Source: an uncultured Erysipelotrichaceae bacterium (GTDB lineage: Bacteria > Bacillota_I > Bacilli_A > RFN20 > CAG-826). Taken from it: a DNA stretch of 33,157 nt. The DNA lies in NCBI GenBank assembly GCA_900317295.1, contig ONGB01000007.1, positions 1 through 33,157 of the forward strand, in the 5' to 3' direction. This document shows positions 17,201 through 23,953 of this stretch, piece by piece; the stretch's first letter is position 1, and each line of letters starts with the position of its first letter. The notes under the pieces were generated by a model. That model ran no database searches and had not been told where the DNA came from. It worked only from the letters and a program-made list of their open reading frames with translations. Made by a program: the position numbers and the translations under genes.

Positions 17201-18159
17201 ATTTGCTCGACATGGGGAGGGAGAATGATCTCGAAAAGTTAGAAGCGGACTTGCTTAGGCGCAAAGAAAAGGCGATCAACGAAGAACGCCGGGTGTTCTA
17301 TGTGGCCGTAACTAGGGCCGAAACCTCCTTGTATTTGATGCACCCGGAAGGAACCAACCCAAGCGAATTCATCACAATGATTCCAAAGAATCTCATCCAA
17401 GATGATAAGTTCCTTACCAAGTCCCAACGAGATGATCTCGGCATCCAAATCAAAGAGGTGAACGAGACCATCCAAGAATCCGATTCGGAACAGATTGCCA
17501 AATCGGATTTGGTCATAAGCATCCAAGACGAAAACGTACAAAGATTCGTGGACTCTTTCATCCAGGGCTTTGTAAAAGAACACCCATACTGTTCTGAACT
17601 CACGGGCGACGCGAAATTCTTGTTTGAGCTGGCCTTAAAGCACGATTGCATTTCAAAAATGACCGGCATCCCAAATGAACTGGCTATCGCAACCTGTTTC
17701 GAAAGGTCCATCATCGAACTTTATAAAGAAAGAATCGGAGGCAAACGGCAGTCTATTCGTATTCGAGATGCGGACAAGCTCAGGGATGCTGTTGGTTTCC
17801 TGTGCGGCGCGATGCGTTCTTGCAAAACGAATCCCCTTGGTAAGAACACGATTCGTTCCATTTTCAATCCGATCGATGAGCGATCTGACGTGTCGAACAC
17901 CCTTAAGGGGCTTTCCGCGATCGCTTTCTATGTAAACTGCAACCCGCACGGGCTCTTCCAAAACGAACGCAGTGTTTGGGGAAACATCTGCAAAACAAAA
18001 GACAGGGCCTCATTCAAGAAGATCTTTGTGGGGTCAATTGATTTGATGAATTACAGGAATTATGTTGTCCACGAAGACCAATCTGGATGGCCTGTAAATC
18101 TTCTTATCAACGTCTTCAAGACCTATCTAGAAGTCGTTAAAAACGTCTTTGGAGGATGA
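14284..18159 (+). CDS. UvrD-like SF1A helicase with coiled-coil insertion and HEPN-like C-terminal domain
   Basis: The 1,291-residue protein carries the SF1A helicase motifs: Walker A GAGSGKT (223-229), LLTFTKNVASEM, DEFQD (438-442), GDDDQTIYGFRGS (465-477), TNYRS (498-502), TIHKAKGLQ (762-770) and FYVAVTRAE (1005-1012). The first ~195 residues are an unrecognised domain. Between motifs V and VI, where the family normally has a short link, about 200 charged, helix-forming residues (~790-998) are inserted. The C-terminal ~215 residues contain RNYVVH (1258-1263), the R-x4-H pattern of HEPN ribonucleases, near a helical end. The length exceeds that of UvrD/PcrA (~700). It shares 4 bases with both neighbouring genes, and AAGGAG lies 11 bases before the ATG. 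Helicase identity is secure; the HEPN call is inference. Confidence 0.92.
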   Translation: MKYSLDQIENLKPRNGVSLACSQFFIAIFCEYLISYCGYGVEGNDFYSLIKKKFTSSEISESTFLCKLYRINEVAELGKVFPIFNVSGKFDQAALESFLASSSIEIQNEENVFDFAGHKYRWKRLFVNVIEKDGKPFACAYACRLGNGIWQKCGSAAPMDKAALVEFESLNPVGAAGENKVVTISEEQFFKSPESPSDLRELDREQKVAVSAPIDKNVLILAGAGSGKTRCLVSRLAYLHLVKGVPLDKIVLLTFTKNVASEMRERAANLMLPIYAQYYPNSEPTLDVRTIDSFFVKTIRSFYQEIGFKNDSEPLFFLSTDREDKSIIDKKISVLREIVANNGLEAVFSYYFTEPEDEVVARARQKSLLKKLENYMIGLPVNQSGIQELLDLYLDWQLLHNEVLGFESAQKLIQKSLEDPLSRIKDKITSQYKCILIDEFQDISILQNKVFSFFYDGSIHFTFCGDDDQTIYGFRGSDNAIIQAISKMPNVINAPLMTNYRSDPTIVEAANAILNIIEGRAKTVKMKTALTTKNKIHHATYSNDFSELVSEIGRLIESGTKPNDILILFRSNSTSLAPNGRNESESELLYNALTAANIQVKRPDPSYELGPNYDLFCSIFSIVIGFNTVESVAKIRNCLGLSGSRYSDIVIQNVILGKDEPDDNLAVIAYLGEVVRTASDKSLADVIDRYALKAGELFEGAANRLHSDPLFEELRYAAIDHSMPWPLQQGRFRNFLKAFEGRFRKQKTRAKKSSENGVRINTIHKAKGLQAKCVFIIDLEAGKIPNTTQIDKDYEYSRNELNSIKSSKRKFVELKQTINDAIIDTTIEELKSAGSDEREKELLGDFSEVFDFDSSFRRRLRILDSYAIEQFNYSFKTTVSYLDGRYERKLKEIETTSASLRQKLDNLIDQKKECASEGVEFSQESAELLEKTKVLIDEKEESKKRFILRYSLFKKSTFSTRELFKICSRAASYLLDMGRENDLEKLEADLLRRKEKAINEERRVFYVAVTRAETSLYLMHPEGTNPSEFITMIPKNLIQDDKFLTKSQRDDLGIQIKEVNETIQESDSEQIAKSDLVISIQDENVQRFVDSFIQGFVKEHPYCSELTGDAKFLFELALKHDCISKMTGIPNELAIATCFERSIIELYKERIGGKRQSIRIRDADKLRDAVGFLCGAMRSCKTNPLGKNTIRSIFNPIDERSDVSNTLKGLSAIAFYVNCNPHGLFQNERSVWGNICKTKDRASFKKIFVGSIDLMNYRNYVVHEDQSGWPVNLLINVFKTYLEVVKNVFGG

Positions 18160-19262
18160 TAAAGGCGAGAAAAAAATGCAGTTTTTCTTCACAAAAAATA
18201 AAAATTCTTATGAACTATAGAGCTTGTTGGCTAACGTTAAACCGGGCATGCAATCTCAGATGCAAATGGTGCTACGCGGCCTCTACAGGGTTTTCTGCCA
18301 AAGACGATATGCCACCAGAATTGGCGAAACAAATAATTGATATTTGCGTTGATCTCAAAATCACCAAAATCATTCTTATCGGTGGCGAACCTACAGTTTA
18401 CCCCCATCTTTTTGACATTATCGATTATTGCCATTCCAGGGGCATTCGTTGTGGAATCGTTACTAATGGCCTGGCTTGCGAAAGATTTGATTTTGCAAAA
18501 AAACTAAAAGAACATGGGATTTCTTCTTTGTCCGTATCATTGAAGGGGGAAAATACTGAGGTTTTTAAAGACATTACAGGAGTCGATGCATTTGAACGCA
18601 CGAAACAAGCGATCACTAATTGCCTAAATAACGGAATTTCGGTCGGGATTTCGATGGTACTCACCGAGGATAATATTCGCTCCTATTTAGATGGCGTGAA
18701 AGAAATGAAGGCTTTGGGGGTTGATCGCTTTCATTTCTCCTTTTGTTACGAATTTGACATTTCAATGGATCATTCCCGCTATCTGCGAAAACACAACCCA
18801 CGCAAGCTAGCTTTGTCCTTTATGAACTCTTTTCCGGAATTGGATAGAATAACGGGCCATCACTTTACATTCCAAAACGGCTTGCCACTTTGTGCGTTCG
18901 AAGACAGTGAGGTTGAAACCCTAAAAAACAGCAAGAACGTATCAACAATTTGCCAATTGTTGGCAAAAAACGGCCTTTTGTTTGATCCTAAAGGGTATTT
19001 GATTCCCTGCAATGCGATGCACGAAGTAAAGCTGGGCCAACTAAATAAAGATTTTTCAAACAGTAGCGAATTATTGGAATTTGTTGGAACTGACGAAATA
19101 AAGAAGACGTACGCGAAACTATGCGGCGTGCCAGACGTAGAATGTTTATCCTGCAAAAAACTGTCCTTTTGTGGGGGCGGATGTGTCTGCCAATGGACGA
19201 ATTATAACTATAAAGAGTTTCGTGAGAGTTTGGCCAAAGAAACAACCGCCAAAAACAACTAA
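18156..19262 (+). CDS. Radical SAM/SPASM peptide-modifying enzyme
   Basis: The protein has 368 residues. CNLRCKWC (Cys32, 36, 39) is the CxxxCxxC site for the SAM-binding 4Fe-4S cluster, and GGEP (76-79) is the usual SAM-contact motif. The C-terminus has SPASM-type cysteines: Cys in GYLIPC, then 323, 330, 333, 339, 343 and 345 (CLSC....CGGGCVC), for auxiliary clusters. This architecture is typical of maturases of ribosomally made peptides. The start overlaps the helicase stop (ATGA) with GGAGG directly abutting, so reinitiation is likely; ATG at 18210, just before the conserved part, is an alternative start. No peptide-recognition domain is visible. Base composition is AT-richer than in the flanking genes. 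The probable substrate is the Asp/Cys-rich peptide encoded 164 bases downstream. Confidence 0.88.
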   Translation: MIKARKKCSFSSQKIKILMNYRACWLTLNRACNLRCKWCYAASTGFSAKDDMPPELAKQIIDICVDLKITKIILIGGEPTVYPHLFDIIDYCHSRGIRCGIVTNGLACERFDFAKKLKEHGISSLSVSLKGENTEVFKDITGVDAFERTKQAITNCLNNGISVGISMVLTEDNIRSYLDGVKEMKALGVDRFHFSFCYEFDISMDHSRYLRKHNPRKLALSFMNSFPELDRITGHHFTFQNGLPLCAFEDSEVETLKNSKNVSTICQLLAKNGLLFDPKGYLIPCNAMHEVKLGQLNKDFSNSSELLEFVGTDEIKKTYAKLCGVPDVECLSCKKLSFCGGGCVCQWTNYNYKEFRESLAKETTAKNN

Positions 19263-19268
19263 CTTTTC

Positions 19269-19309
19269 AAAACCGACCAAGGACACCAAACCTCCATTAG
19301 GTTGGTTTT
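19269..19309 (+). terminator. Hairpin after the radical SAM gene, terminator or attenuator
   Basis: AAAACCGACC (19269-19278) pairs over 10 bases, with one G-U pair, with GGTTGGTTTT (19300-19309), six bases beyond the stop codon. The right arm ends in four Ts but the run is then broken by CGCGG. It may terminate weakly, or set the expression ratio between enzyme and peptide. Confidence 0.5.
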
Positions 19310-19314
19310 CGCGG

Positions 19315-19343
19315 TTTACCTATTGGAACTATTGAAATACAAT
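19315..19343 (+). promoter_or_regulatory. Promoter candidate for the Asp/Cys-rich peptide
   Basis: TTTACC (19315-19320) and TACAAT (19338-19343) are separated by exactly 17 bases, a reasonable match to a housekeeping sigma-factor promoter. Initiation near 19350 would give a leader of about 77 bases before the ATG at 19427. Confidence 0.5.
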
Positions 19344-19426
19344 TCTCATGAACAAGCGCCCTCCTATCGATAGCGTCAGGTCGTCCACGGTTTAAGAACC
19401 CGTTTATGAAGTGCAAGGACTGAAAG

Positions 19427-19771
19427 ATGAATATGATTTCGCTGGATTTTATTAACAAAACAGAAGTTGAAGCTACCTGCCAGTATGTTGGTTTGCAGCG
19501 CTTGTTGGCCGCCGATCACAATGATTGTAATTGTGATTGCAACTGCGATGACAACAACTGCGATTGTGCTTGCGCTTGTGACCGTGATTGTTATGACCGT
19601 GATTGTTATAGCGACTGCTCTTACGATTGCCGCGATTGCAACTGTTCTGTATTCGATTGTGATGATTGCCGCGACGATTGTGCTTGCTCAACCGATTGTG
19701 TCTGCGATTGCAACTGTGGGGAAGACTATGACGATTGCAATTGCCGCGACGATTGCGATTGTGAATGGTGA
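19427..19771 (+). CDS. Asp/Cys-rich peptide, putative radical SAM substrate (RiPP precursor)
   Basis: The peptide has 114 residues. AAGGA lies 7 bases before the ATG, and a strong terminator begins 13 bases after the stop, so the frame is well supported. Residues 1-30 (ISLDFINKTEVEATCQYVGL... LLAAD) look like a leader. From residue 30 to the end there are 26 Cys and 26 Asp, arranged as CDC, CNC, CxxxC and CxxD units, plus some Asn, Arg, Tyr and Ala and almost no hydrophobics; the peptide ends CDCEW. Known precedents are Cys-rich precursors modified by radical SAM/SPASM enzymes, including ranthipeptides in which Cys is linked to Asp by thioethers. A metallothionein-like metal binder is the main alternative. 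Product and activity are unknown. Confidence 0.78.
   Translation: MNMISLDFINKTEVEATCQYVGLQRLLAADHNDCNCDCNCDDNNCDCACACDRDCYDRDCYSDCSYDCRDCNCSVFDCDDCRDDCACSTDCVCDCNCGEDYDDCNCRDDCDCEW
19523..19762 (+). repeat. Degenerate hexamer repeat (GATTGY) in the peptide gene
   Basis: The core region is built from repeated GATTGT/GATTGC and near variants. In the peptide frame these read Asp-Cys. Another plus-strand frame (19467-19832) reads Ile, Val, Ala and Thr and also stays open, as does part of the minus strand. The open alternatives are a by-product of the repeat. Such repeats expand and contract easily. Confidence 0.75.
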
Positions 19772-19784
19772 AACATTGTCACCG

Positions 19785-19818
19785 CAGCGGATAGTTATCG
19801 TCTATTCCGCTGTTTTTT
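19785..19818 (+). terminator. Strong intrinsic terminator after the peptide gene
   Basis: CAGCGGATAG pairs with CTA-T-TCCGCTG (10 pairs, one bulged base) around a short loop, followed immediately by six Ts (19813-19818). It ends the plus-strand island just before the convergent addA gene. Confidence 0.85.
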
Positions 19819-19879
19819 CGGATGCCGGGTAGCAAGAAAGACGAGTCTCGAATCTCATAATAAACTCTGTTCATTCATC

Positions 19880-22800
19880 CTATTCGACTGCCACCGGCTT
19901 GGCCTTCTTATCCAATAACGAAACCAAGAAAAGTTTGATCTTGTCCTTGCTGACCTTGAATAGGCGTTCAACATTCCGTTGATAGGTGTGCAACTGCCCT
20001 TCATAGGCGGAATCCTCAATATCTTTGGTCTTCCAGTCGATAATAGAATAAGTTCCACCCTTATGGGCGATCAGCAAATCAATGAACCCGACGGTCTTCA
20101 GGTCGACATCGTAATAGCCATATTCTGCTAAATACTTATCGTCCTTACTATCTTGGAACAACGATAGCGATAGGACATCTTCTACTAGTTTCCGGTCTTT
20201 GGGATCAGGGATATAAGATACGTCCCTGGTATTCCAATCCATAAGTTCCATCAAGCGATGCAGATAGATACCCCGGTCCAGAACCTCCCTGATCGGAGTG
20301 TCGTCATCGACGGGGGCGGATTTGCTGGCCCGCTTCTTCTGACGGATGACAAAGGGGATATCATCGTCATTGATCTGTTTGGGATCCAAGTCGTCGATCG
20401 TTGGAGACGGGATGATGCTTTCTGTTTCTTCTTCGGACCAGTGATACTCGAGCGTGTGGTCGGGATAAAGCGCGGATGCATAGGACGTCTTGAAGACATA
20501 GCCATAGCCGTCGAGTGCGGAAGCGTATGCATCGAGCAATTGGTCGGCCATTGCCAAGTGGGTTTTCCTTTCCAATTCTTCATCGGTTTTTCCCTTGATT
20601 TCGTCGATGCCAAAGACGGCGTAATCCTCGGTTAATGCGGCGTTGCCGAAGTTGGCGACGAATTCGTGGATCTGGTCGATGGTCGGGACATCCTGTTCCC
20701 GCTTATCGGGGAGCTGCTTATTCGGCGTGGCCTCATTTGATGCAAGGAGGCCGGACACCGGTTTTTCATCGATAATGTCGGATTCATCCACCGCTTCTTC
20801 GTCTTCATCTTCCTCTTCCTCGCATGAGGCGGAGATGGCTTGGCAAAGATCCGCGAAATTCATGATATGGGCATCAGGCATCCTGAACGCCCCGTATAGC
20901 CGGGCATAGAAATCCATGTCCCCTTTATGGTCCTGGGCGGATCCGAGGTAATGCAGATAGAGCTGGAGTTCGATTTTCGTTAAGACCTCAGATACTTCGT
21001 CATTGGTCTTGCCCGTGTAATAGGCTCCAGCTAGGGACGAATAGATGTCATAACGTTCTTTTCCTAGGTCCTGGACGGTTAAAGGCAAGGGGTTATCATA
21101 GATGAATTTCACCAACTCCTGATAACGGTCATATAGGGCTTGGTCCACTACGCCCGACGCCAGCTTTTCTTTGATCAAATCGTCATGGAAAGTGATGTAA
21201 TGGGGCATGTAGTCCAGCATCTCGTACAATGACCCCTCCGTCTGCGGGTCGTCGCCGACGATGTAAATGGCGTTCTGGGCCCTGGTCAGCGCGACGTAAA
21301 GCAGACGGACATGTTCATCCACTTCGGGGTTATGTTTTTTCTTCTCCTCCCTATATAGGCGATAGGGGATGCTATAGGTGGGGGCGGCCCCTTCTTCGGG
21401 GATCAGATAATTGGGTAACAGGATCCCGTATTCTTTGGAAAAGTCATAATCCGGCTTCGTGAGCCCATTTTCTTTGCCTAACGATGTCAATGACGCGGGC
21501 ATCAAAATGATCTTCTGCTCCAAGCCCTTGGACGCGTGGATGGTCATCAAGGTCACCGCGTTATCCACATCGAAATCGCTGTCCACGTTGAGGTCCAGCG
21601 AATACTTCTTGATGCTTTGGAAAAGGCGGACGAATTCGGGTAACCCCTCCCCTGCTTTTTCTTCTGCCAGAACCATCTGGTGCAGGGATTCGATTTTGGC
21701 TATGTTCTCATCGACCCCGCCGATGAGGTAGAGCCTTTCAATAACATGGAACGTGGATAGCAAATCCAAGAAGATGGTGTTGAACGAACTATCCCAATGG
21801 GATTGGCAGAATTTCTCCACCGTCTGCATGATGGGGTCCGCCAGGATTAAGGCCAAATCCCTATCAGGGTTATCCTCATCTTCCCCTGCTGGGGCTTTAT
21901 AGCTAAGCAGGTCATAGATCTGCTCATCGGTATACTGGTAGGCGTAGCTGCGGGCGACCGAAGCGAAAAGATGCTTCACGTCGGCCTTTAGGCCAAACTT
22001 CTTCCAAGCGATCAAAGAGATAAGCGATTGCAACAAAATGATCGCGTCGATTTCCCTAAGGTTCGTGCTGACGGAGATATTGAGGGGGATGCCCGCCTCG
22101 GCGAAGAGCTTCTGATATAAACCGAATTTCGTCTTCTTCCTCGTCAGAATGGCGAAATCCTTATAGTCGCATTTGCGGATCTTCTCGCCTTTCTCTTTGA
22201 GGGAATAGACGTCATAGCGGCCCACCATCTCTTTAATCATCTTGATGATGACGTGGGCTTCCCATTGGGCCTGTTCGTTCGATTTGACTTCGCCATCGGG
22301 GACGACGCGGTAGATGCCAAAGGCAGGATAGGGCAGGTTATAGGGGTTCGCGTCATCGTCATAACGCAACTGCTCTTTCTCGTCCTTATAGTCGATGGCC
22401 CCGTGGTCCAGGCTCATGTAATAGGTGAATATGGCGTTGATCTCTTTTAATAACTGCTTACCCGAACGGTAGTTCCGGTTCATGTGGATGACTTCCGCAT
22501 CCTTGTCTTTTTCATAAGCCGCTTGCCGTGCGCGGAAAAGCGCGACGTTACTGTTGCGGAACGCATAGATCGATTGCTTGGCGTCGCCCACGCAGAATAG
22601 ATGGGCGCGATTTCCTTGTTCGTCGGGTTGGAGCAGGCTATTGATGAACGTTTCCTGGAAATCGTTCGTGTCTTGATACTCGTCGACCATGATGTATTTG
22701 AACCGGCCGCGGATTTCTTTCGCCACATCGGCGAACTCCGGCTCCGTCACCAGTTTCAACGCAAGCACGGAAATATCCGCAAAGGTGAATGCGCTGATCG

Positions 22801-23953
22801 ATTTCTTGTAATCGAACAGGGCCTTTTCCATCTCCTCGACGATTTCCAATAATAGATGGATATCCTCTTTGAATGACAGGATGAGACCGTGGTTTTCCGC
22901 GTCGTCGTTATCCAAGGACATCAGGTCGGACAGGACGGCCTTATCCGTCATGAATAGGGAGCGCATCGGGGTCCAAACCGCCTTGATCTTGGCTTTTTCT
23001 TCGGCGCTCAGGCCGCCTAAGGCGGCGGGTTTGAATTTCAGGATATCCTCATGAAGCGAGGGGAATAGCTTGACGGCTTCGATGAATTCGCCGCCCTCTT
23101 TTTCTAAGACATCCAGGATGGCTTCATATAGTGGTTGGCAATAGACCCGATCCGAGAAGTTGAACGTCCGATAGTCGCGGGTGAAGAAGGCTTTGTCCTC
23201 AAACGCTTCTTTCATTTTCTTGGGGTCGACGGGGCCGTTGGTCACCCCATCGAAATAGGTCTCGATGAAGAAAGCGTGGAATAGGGCGAAGATGATCGCA
23301 TCCTTCTGTTTCTTTAGATAGGCCCCCATAAAACGGGCGTAGCTATCTTCGGATAGGTATCTCTCATCGTAATTGTCGATGAAGTCCCTCCGGTCGGAGG
23401 GCAGCATCTTCTCCAATTGGCGGTCGATGTCGAGGATGATCTTCTTCAGGCGGTTGTCATCGCGGGTATCGAACTTGATGAGTGTGTTCAATAACCGTTT
23501 CTTCAGTTCCGGGTCTTCGTAGTAACGCATCAAAACGGCATCCAATATCTCCGCCTTCTTCGCGTTGATCACCGATTCGTTGGCGATGGATATCTGATTG
23601 GATATCCCTAGACGCCCTGCATAGGAAGAAACCAAATACTGCGAAAAGGAATCGAACGTCTGGATGTGGGCGGATGGCATCTGCTCGGCGAGGGGGGAAT
23701 TCGCCTTTTTGAAGCGAGCGATGATACGTTCCTTCATCTCGTGGGCCGCGTTGTTGGTGAATGTCAAAACAAGCAGTTCGGACGGTTTGATGTCGCCGGA
23801 TTCGATAAGCCGGAAAACGCGCTCGGTAAGCGTGCTCGTCTTGCCCGATCCCGCCCCGGCGGAAATCAGGATATCGTGCTTGCTGTCCGCCTCGATCGCC
23901 TGCCGCTGCTCGGGGTTGAAGGTCGATTTGGGTTTCACTTGGATATTACTCAT
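19880..23953 (-). CDS. addA: ATP-dependent helicase/nuclease subunit A (AddA)
   Basis: The 1,357-residue protein has the SF1A helicase set: Walker A GAGSGKT (33-39), LVLTFTNNAAHEM, VDEYQDTN, GDAKQSIYAFR, NRNYRSG, TIHASKGLE and LLYVALTRAQ. The C-terminal ~130 residues are a RecB-type nuclease: GFIDLL (Asp1292), IIDWKT (Asp1306, Lys1308) and QLHTYQ (1320-1325). With AddB it forms the heterodimer that resects double-strand breaks to load RecA. Length is slightly above the usual 1,200-1,250; an acidic, Glu/Asp/Ser-rich stretch before the nuclease accounts for part of that. The ATG lies inside the end of addB (8-base overlap), so translation is coupled. It is convergent with the plus-strand island. 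Confidence 0.95.
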   Translation of the reverse strand: MSNIQVKPKSTFNPEQRQAIEADSKHDILISAGAGSGKTSTLTERVFRLIESGDIKPSELLVLTFTNNAAHEMKERIIARFKKANSPLAEQMPSAHIQTFDSFSQYLVSSYAGRLGISNQISIANESVINAKKAEILDAVLMRYYEDPELKKRLLNTLIKFDTRDDNRLKKIILDIDRQLEKMLPSDRRDFIDNYDERYLSEDSYARFMGAYLKKQKDAIIFALFHAFFIETYFDGVTNGPVDPKKMKEAFEDKAFFTRDYRTFNFSDRVYCQPLYEAILDVLEKEGGEFIEAVKLFPSLHEDILKFKPAALGGLSAEEKAKIKAVWTPMRSLFMTDKAVLSDLMSLDNDDAENHGLILSFKEDIHLLLEIVEEMEKALFDYKKSISAFTFADISVLALKLVTEPEFADVAKEIRGRFKYIMVDEYQDTNDFQETFINSLLQPDEQGNRAHLFCVGDAKQSIYAFRNSNVALFRARQAAYEKDKDAEVIHMNRNYRSGKQLLKEINAIFTYYMSLDHGAIDYKDEKEQLRYDDDANPYNLPYPAFGIYRVVPDGEVKSNEQAQWEAHVIIKMIKEMVGRYDVYSLKEKGEKIRKCDYKDFAILTRKKTKFGLYQKLFAEAGIPLNISVSTNLREIDAIILLQSLISLIAWKKFGLKADVKHLFASVARSYAYQYTDEQIYDLLSYKAPAGEDEDNPDRDLALILADPIMQTVEKFCQSHWDSSFNTIFLDLLSTFHVIERLYLIGGVDENIAKIESLHQMVLAEEKAGEGLPEFVRLFQSIKKYSLDLNVDSDFDVDNAVTLMTIHASKGLEQKIILMPASLTSLGKENGLTKPDYDFSKEYGILLPNYLIPEEGAAPTYSIPYRLYREEKKKHNPEVDEHVRLLYVALTRAQNAIYIVGDDPQTEGSLYEMLDYMPHYITFHDDLIKEKLASGVVDQALYDRYQELVKFIYDNPLPLTVQDLGKERYDIYSSLAGAYYTGKTNDEVSEVLTKIELQLYLHYLGSAQDHKGDMDFYARLYGAFRMPDAHIMNFADLCQAISASCEEEEDEDEEAVDESDIIDEKPVSGLLASNEATPNKQLPDKREQDVPTIDQIHEFVANFGNAALTEDYAVFGIDEIKGKTDEELERKTHLAMADQLLDAYASALDGYGYVFKTSYASALYPDHTLEYHWSEEETESIIPSPTIDDLDPKQINDDDIPFVIRQKKRASKSAPVDDDTPIREVLDRGIYLHRLMELMDWNTRDVSYIPDPKDRKLVEDVLSLSLFQDSKDDKYLAEYGYYDVDLKTVGFIDLLIAHKGGTYSIIDWKTKDIEDSAYEGQLHTYQRNVERLFKVSKDKIKLFLVSLLDKKAKPVAVE

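Noticed and set aside
14284-18159. Housekeeping PcrA/UvrD
   Set aside because: The motif core fits, but the extra N-terminal domain, the insertion between motifs V and VI, the C-terminal domain and the operon context argue against the housekeeping helicase.
19473-19691. Minus-strand Asn/His/Arg-rich frame
   Set aside because: A by-product of the GATTGY repeat on the opposite strand, with no start signal.
19467-19832. Ile/Val/Ala-rich 121-codon frame over the peptide gene
   Set aside because: It has no ribosome-binding site and reads through the strong terminator. The Asp/Cys frame has a ribosome-binding site and stops just before the terminator.
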